This document shows positions 7,164 to 10,479 of a DNA stretch of 10,479 nucleotides, piece by piece. Numbering within the stretch: position 1 is the first letter of the stretch; every line of letters starts with the position of its first letter. Position numbers and translations under genes: made by a program. The notes beneath the pieces were generated by a model that did not search any database, had not been told where the DNA came from, and saw only the letters and a program-made list of their open reading frames with translations. Source of the stretch: JAALLB01 sp964502215 (GTDB lineage: Bacteria; Pseudomonadota; Alphaproteobacteria; Rhizobiales; Rhizobiaceae); NCBI GenBank assembly GCA_964502215.1, contig CAZCUN010000074.1:1-10479 (forward strand), in the 5' to 3' direction.

Positions 7164-7961
7164 TTATTTCAAAGGAACAGCGCGAATAACATCACTGATT
7201 TTACGGTGAATATGCTCATTGCCAGCCACAACCGTTCTTTTTGTAAAAAGATCCTGACCACCATCAAGGTCACTTATGAAACCACCAGCTTCACGAATGA
7301 TAATCATACCTGCTGCATAATCCCAAGCTTCTGGCCCACGTTGCCATATGCCATCCATGCGCCCAGCAGCAACATATGCTAAATCAAGCGCAGTTGAACC
7401 AGAACAACGCACGCCCATACTTTCACGCATCATCATTTGTTGCTCACGTAAAGCTTGGCCATGCCCCTTTCTTCCTTGATGGGGTATATGATTTGCAATC
7501 ATACAATCAGAAAGGTCTTTTCTAGCAGCAACACGGCATCGCGTATCATTCGCATATGCACCTTGACCACGTTCAGCAGTAAAAAGCTCATCGCGCCCAG
7601 GGCTATATATAACGCCAGCAACAATTTCACCTTCGCGCTCTAACGCTATAGAAATTGCAAAATGAGGATGTCCATGCATAAAGTTTATAGTGCCATCAAG
7701 CGGGTCAACAATCCATCTGTTCTGGGGATCTTTACCTTTAATCTCACCAGCTTCTTCCATTAAAAAACCAATATCCGGGCGTGCTTCTTGAAGTTCCTCG
7801 CGAATGATTTTTTCTGCCCGCAAATCTGCATTAGTAACAAAATCACCCGTACCTTTACGAGAAACTTGTAGATTTTGCACTTCACCAAAATCCCGCGATA
7901 AAGCGCGACCAGCTTTCAAAGCTGTATTTGTCATTACATTTAAAAGGGCAGAACGAGCCAC
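7164..7961 (-). CDS. Inositol monophosphatase family protein (SuhB-like)
   Basis: A 265-residue cytoplasmic Mg2+-dependent, Li+-sensitive-type phosphatase that would hydrolyse inositol 1-phosphate or related sugar phosphates. Metal-binding motifs are all present: Glu69/Glu70 in LMEEAGE, the motif WIVDPLDGTINF (83-94) with Asp86 and Asp89, and WDYAAGMIIIREAGG (213-227) with Asp214. Length matches the family. The start is GTG with GGAG (7970-7973) 8 bp upstream; an internal ATG at codon 10 is less likely. It follows efp by 18 bp and is probably co-transcribed with it. In E. coli the homologue SuhB also takes part in rRNA antitermination; whether this protein does is not shown by the sequence. 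CysQ-like nucleotidase activity is an alternative but less likely. Confidence 0.92.
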   Translation of the reverse strand: MARSALLNVMTNTALKAGRALSRDFGEVQNLQVSRKGTGDFVTNADLRAEKIIREELQEARPDIGFLMEEAGEIKGKDPQNRWIVDPLDGTINFMHGHPHFAISIALEREGEIVAGVIYSPGRDELFTAERGQGAYANDTRCRVAARKDLSDCMIANHIPHQGRKGHGQALREQQMMMRESMGVRCSGSTALDLAYVAAGRMDGIWQRGPEAWDYAAGMIIIREAGGFISDLDGGQDLFTKRTVVAGNEHIHRKISDVIRAVPLK

Positions 7962-7979
7962 AGCTTCAACTCCAAAATA

Positions 7980-8546
7980 TTATGATTCAGCGCGGCGAAT
8001 ATAAGTAATTTCATTGGTATCAACGACAATTTTCTCACCAGCATCAATGAAAGGCGGTACCATGACCTTAACACCATTTTCCATTACAGCAGGCTTGTAA
8101 GAAGAAGAAACCGTCTGACCTTTAACAACAGGATCAGCCTCAGCAATTTCTAGCGTTACATAATCAGGTAATTTAATGCCAATAGGACGCTCTTCATGGC
8201 TTTCCACTGTAACTTTCATCCCATCTTGTAGGAATGCAGAACGTTCGCCTACAAACTCTTTTTGCAATTCAAGCTGCTCGTAAGTTTCAACATCCATAAA
8301 TACAAGCATGTCAGCCTCCGCATAAAGAAACGAATAATCTTTTTGTTCAAGGCGAATTTTTTCAACATTTTCTGTAGCACGAAAACGCTCATTATGTTTT
8401 GAACCATCGAACAGGTTTTTCATTTCAACCTGATTAAACGCCCCACCTTTACCAGGCTTTACAGCATTAGTTTTGACAGCAACCCAGAGCGAATTTTTAT
8501 GCTCAATTACATTGCCTGGTTTAATTTCATTACCATTAATTTTCAT
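7980..8546 (-). CDS. efp: Translation elongation factor P
   Basis: EF-P, 188 residues, binds ribosomes stalled at consecutive prolines and promotes peptide bond formation. The three-domain layout is visible: an N-terminal KOW-like domain (about 1-62), an OB domain (about 66-125) and a C-terminal OB domain (about 130-188). Lys33 in KPGKGGAF aligns with Lys34 of E. coli EF-P, the residue beta-lysylated by EpmA/EpmB, so a lysylation pathway is likely elsewhere in the genome. The ATG is preceded by only a weak AAGTGA-type Shine-Dalgarno, but family alignment supports the start. It is first in an operon with the inositol monophosphatase. The 143-bp upstream gap suggests its own promoter, though I could not define one with confidence. 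Confidence 0.97.
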   Translation of the reverse strand: MKINGNEIKPGNVIEHKNSLWVAVKTNAVKPGKGGAFNQVEMKNLFDGSKHNERFRATENVEKIRLEQKDYSFLYAEADMLVFMDVETYEQLELQKEFVGERSAFLQDGMKVTVESHEERPIGIKLPDYVTLEIAEADPVVKGQTVSSSYKPAVMENGVKVMVPPFIDAGEKIVVDTNEITYIRRAES

Positions 8547-8689
8547 GTGTCACTTAAATGATCACCGAAATGACCATCTCCGGAAGTTATAAATTTTTGA
8601 AGTGACGTCGGTTGACCACAAATAATGGCGTAGTGCAAGCAGGAATTGTCAGATGTCATATCTTCAAAGTGCAAACACCAGTTTGAGAT

Positions 8690-9667
8690 CTATACACCAG
8701 GCCACTTATTAGCCAATCCCAATGCCTTTTGACGGTCACCATTATCAAGCTGTTCTAAAAACTGATCTAGATACAGATCAAACCGACCAGCACGACGTGC
8801 TAATATATGCCATTTTGCAGCTTCAATTTTTGAAGGTTCAATGCCAATGCCATTTAAATACATATGCGCAATTCGGTTTTGTGCAATAATATTGCCTGAA
8901 ATTGCTGCATTATTAAGAATAGTAAAAGCAAGCTTTTCATCTTTCGGCCCATCAACACCATTGATCAAGGCAATACCAAGTTCCACTTGAGCAGTATCAA
9001 CACCAGAACGCGCGGCACGCTCTAGCCATTCACGTGCTTTCTTTGGGTCTTGTATTTCTGTCGTAAGCCCTTCTTTATAAATCACGTAAAGGGCATAATA
9101 GGCATCAGCTAAGCGCAGTTCTGCTGCCTTTTCATAAAAAGGCAAGGCCAACCGATACCCTTTACTGGTTGGGCGATCTGCAATGATTTGATTTGCATGA
9201 TTAAACATCGCGATAGGATGACCTGCTTCTGCAGCACTTTTCATCATCGCTTCACCTTCCTCTTTATTGCGAGGAATGTCGATGCCTTCAATTAATTTAA
9301 GCGCATATGAAAACTGGGCTTCTCGATTACCGGACTTAGCAGCTATCTCATACCATTTGGTTGCCTGTTTAGTATCTTTTGCAACACCTAAACCCTTATC
9401 ATAGAGTTCAGCTATTAGCGTTTGAGCGGCCGCATCGCCTTTTTCTGCCAATGGCAGCGCTATTTCAAATGCTGTCAGATATTCCCCCCGTTGAAATGCA
9501 CCATAAGCAAAATCAGGTACGAGAGGTTGTTTTGTAGTTTCTCCTAAAAAGCGTTGCTTTAAAAGCTCTTCATCAAATTGCTTTTCTTCCTCTAAACCAA
9601 AAGCAAACAAAGAATTTGAAAAGACTAGAAAAAATGAAAAGACAAGTTTTATAAATACACGCTTCAT
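8690..9667 (-). CDS. Secreted Sel1-repeat (TPR-like) protein
   Basis: A 325-residue protein with an N-terminal signal peptide (Lys3-rich start, hydrophobic core about 4-20, likely cleavage after Ala22 in SLFA-FG), so it is probably periplasmic. From about residue 79 to 295 it has about six Sel1-like repeats of roughly 36 residues. Clear examples are AAQTLIAELYDKGLGV (80-95) and AQNRIAHMYLNGIGI (262-276), each followed by an A..W(Y/H)..AA-type helix. Such solenoids are protein-protein interaction scaffolds; the partner is unknown. The ATG overlaps the stop of the ThiE-like gene by 4 bp (ATGA), implying translational coupling. It ends in TAG, with 143 bp before efp and no strong terminator in between, so some read-through into efp is possible. 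Confidence 0.88.
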   Translation of the reverse strand: MKRVFIKLVFSFFLVFSNSLFAFGLEEEKQFDEELLKQRFLGETTKQPLVPDFAYGAFQRGEYLTAFEIALPLAEKGDAAAQTLIAELYDKGLGVAKDTKQATKWYEIAAKSGNREAQFSYALKLIEGIDIPRNKEEGEAMMKSAAEAGHPIAMFNHANQIIADRPTSKGYRLALPFYEKAAELRLADAYYALYVIYKEGLTTEIQDPKKAREWLERAARSGVDTAQVELGIALINGVDGPKDEKLAFTILNNAAISGNIIAQNRIAHMYLNGIGIEPSKIEAAKWHILARRAGRFDLYLDQFLEQLDNGDRQKALGLANKWPGV

Positions 9668-10329
9668 GCATTATCCTCATCAAATACAGGCGCATGCTGC
9701 TCAAGAAGCATATTAGCTTTTTCAACATTCTTGATAGGGTCACCTTGCGCAAAAACGGCACTTTCAAGCGCTACAAAATCAATGCCCGTTTTGGCTACTT
9801 CAATAATACTATCCAAACTATTTCCACCCATCACAATTCCAGGTATCTCAACAAGTTCAGCCCACCATTCTGCCAACCCAAGGTTTTTTGGATGAGCTTC
9901 TGGTTTGATATCTCCAGAGAGTTTTCCAAATAATATGAAATCTGGCTTAAGCTCCCCGATCTCAAGAGCATTGTGGCGTGCTTTAATATTACCACATCCT
10001 ACAATATTCTGTGGCGAAAAACGGGCGATAATATCTTCAAGTTTTGATTTTTCTTTTTCAACAAATAGTCCATCAGCCCCGCAGCGTCCAAAGGCTTGCG
10101 TATCATCAGCAATTAAAACGGCACAGCCTGCATCTTGCAAACTAGGCGTAATCGCTTTGCACCATGTCTCAAATTCATATGTTTCACTTTTAGCAGCGTA
10201 AAGAATAACGCTAGCAACATCGCCACCACCAACAGCTGCGATTAAATCGTCCTTATCAATAGTAATAGGATTCGCAGCCAGTATTAATCTACAGCGATTA
10301 ATTTCGTTATCAGGCGTATTTTTAGCCAT
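9664..10329 (-). CDS. Divergent ThiE/TenI-family (thiamine phosphate synthase-like) protein
   Basis: A 221-residue TIM-barrel protein related to thiamine phosphate synthase (ThiE)/TenI. Family echoes are IADDTQAFGRCGADGLFVE (73-91, in place of the vND...ADGvHLgq motif), GCGNIKARHNALE (111-123, in place of GvSvH) and IPGIVMGGNSLDSIIE (162-177, in place of the P..aIGGI phosphate loop). Key features of active ThiE are not seen: no N-terminal QLReK, no Asn-Asp pair, no HLGQ-D, and no P-F-T-TK loop. Catalysis of TMP synthesis is therefore doubtful, and automated thiE labels should be treated with caution. The ATG has GAGGA (10339-10343) 9 bp upstream. It is coupled to the Sel1 gene. No thi-box riboswitch is visible. 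Confidence 0.8.
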   Translation of the reverse strand: MAKNTPDNEINRCRLILAANPITIDKDDLIAAVGGGDVASVILYAAKSETYEFETWCKAITPSLQDAGCAVLIADDTQAFGRCGADGLFVEKEKSKLEDIIARFSPQNIVGCGNIKARHNALEIGELKPDFILFGKLSGDIKPEAHPKNLGLAEWWAELVEIPGIVMGGNSLDSIIEVAKTGIDFVALESAVFAQGDPIKNVEKANMLLEQHAPVFDEDNA

Positions 10330-10343
10330 AAGTCATTATCCTC

Positions 10344-10366
10344 GTGCATTTTCCTAATTGATGCAC
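10344..10366. promoter_or_regulatory. Small inverted repeat upstream of the ThiE-like gene
   Basis: GTGCAT (10344-10349) and ATGCAC (10361-10366) form a perfect 6-bp inverted repeat with an 11-base spacer, abutting the Shine-Dalgarno GAGGA at 10339-10343. It could be an operator or a leader hairpin affecting translation start. No recognised family, and a match of this size can arise by chance. Confidence 0.25.
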
Positions 10367-10385
10367 AGGATTACTAATAAAATTC

Positions 10386-10417
10386 AAGCCCTGAATGCAA
10401 TCAAGAATTCAGGGCTT
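10386..10417. terminator. Orphan terminator-like hairpin inside the right repeat
   Basis: AAGCCCTGAAT (10386-10396) pairs perfectly over 11 bp with ATTCAGGGCTT (10407-10417), with a 10-base loop. Moderately T-rich tails follow on both strands. No gene in the window ends here: the ThiE-like gene starts 57 bp away and reads leftward. It is best explained as the terminator of a minus-strand neighbour once located just to the right, where the repeat or IS now begins 13 bp away. Confidence 0.6.
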
Positions 10418-10429
10418 TATAAATTTTAA

Positions 10430-10477
10430 GGGGCTGTCCCAGATAACTCAAAAATGGGTTATCAATATGGGTATGAG
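10430..10477 (+). repeat. Right copy of 48-bp inverted terminal repeat, probable IS end
   Basis: This begins GGGGCTGTCCCAGATAAC and is identical over 48 bases to the reverse complement of 1-48. Because identity extends far beyond a typical 15-30 bp terminal repeat, both copies are likely the same end of the same element, in opposite orientation, with their bodies outside the window. It contains GATAAC (10442-10447) and GTTATC (10458-10463), which can form a 6-bp stem with a 10-base loop. The last two bases of the window (10478-10479) continue the presumed element. Confidence 0.7.
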
Positions 10478-10479
10478 AA

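Noticed and set aside
7132..7166. Terminator after the inositol monophosphatase
   Set aside because: The AAGGC/GCCTT arms are only 5 bp with a loop of over 20 bases, and the T run lies on the wrong side for the minus-strand gene.
8672..8685. Terminator after the Sel1 gene
   Set aside because: CAAAC-ACCA-GTTTG is only a 5-bp stem with no T tract on the minus strand.
9573..9767. Minus-strand open frame spanning the Sel1/ThiE-like junction
   Set aside because: It overlaps two genes joined by a 4-bp ATGA overlap in another frame; the hydrophobic look comes from the out-of-frame signal peptide region.
10330..10429. Thi-box (TPP) riboswitch upstream of the ThiE-like gene
   Set aside because: The leader is about 100 bp, and neither the conserved CUGAGA nor the paired TPP core elements are seen.
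1..10479. Composite transposon carrying accessory cargo
   Set aside because: The cargo is ribosomal protein L31, EF-P and other core genes with uniform AT-rich composition and normal operon structure. The repeats more likely mark IS insertions or contig ends.

Overview
The window looks like chromosomal DNA of an AT-rich alphaproteobacterium, most likely Hyphomicrobiales (Rhizobiales). This rests on recognisable proteins: a cysteine-free L31, a YcjX/YcjF pair, an MsbA-related ABC exporter, and a TolQ/MotA-like plus OmpA/MotB-like pair near efp and an inositol monophosphatase. From memory, this neighbourhood resembles rhizobial and Brucella/Bartonella-type genomes. The genus cannot be named from the sequence. 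Three starts are GTG (ycjX, the MotA-like gene, the monophosphatase), two of them with good Shine-Dalgarno sequences and the third with a shorter one.

Layout, left to right. Bases 1-48 are one copy of a 48-bp sequence that returns, identical and inverted, at 10430-10477; these are probably the inward-facing ends of two copies of an insertion sequence. Next come ycjF-like and ycjX (minus strand, 4-bp overlap). A CtrA-type box (TTAA-N7-TTAA) and a TATAAT hexamer lie upstream of ycjX. rpmE (minus) follows with a strong terminator, then a divergent MsbA-related ABC exporter, the only plus-strand gene. The exporter converges, with a 13-bp gap holding a possible two-way terminator, on an OmpA/MotB-like gene that is paired with a MotA/TolQ-like gene (both minus). 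Then come the inositol monophosphatase and efp (minus, 18-bp gap). Last are a Sel1-repeat secreted protein and a divergent ThiE-like gene (minus, 4-bp overlap). An orphan terminator hairpin sits just inside the right-hand repeat.

The genes fall into small operons: ycjX-ycjF; rpmE alone; MotA-like/MotB-like; efp-monophosphatase; ThiE-like/Sel1. Themes are the cell envelope (exporter, proton channel/peptidoglycan pair, Sel1 protein, YcjXF) and translation (L31, EF-P). The content is core-type rather than accessory: there is no transposase, phage, CRISPR, toxin-antitoxin or recognisable defence cassette. No gene-free stretch exceeds 300 bases; the longest are 2664-2840, 3063-3242 and 10330-10479. 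No tRNA or rRNA was recognised.

The points most worth checking are the inverted terminal repeats around a core gene block, the CtrA-like promoter of ycjXF, and a ThiE homologue that appears to have lost the catalytic motifs of thiamine phosphate synthase. I do not see a convincing new multi-gene system.
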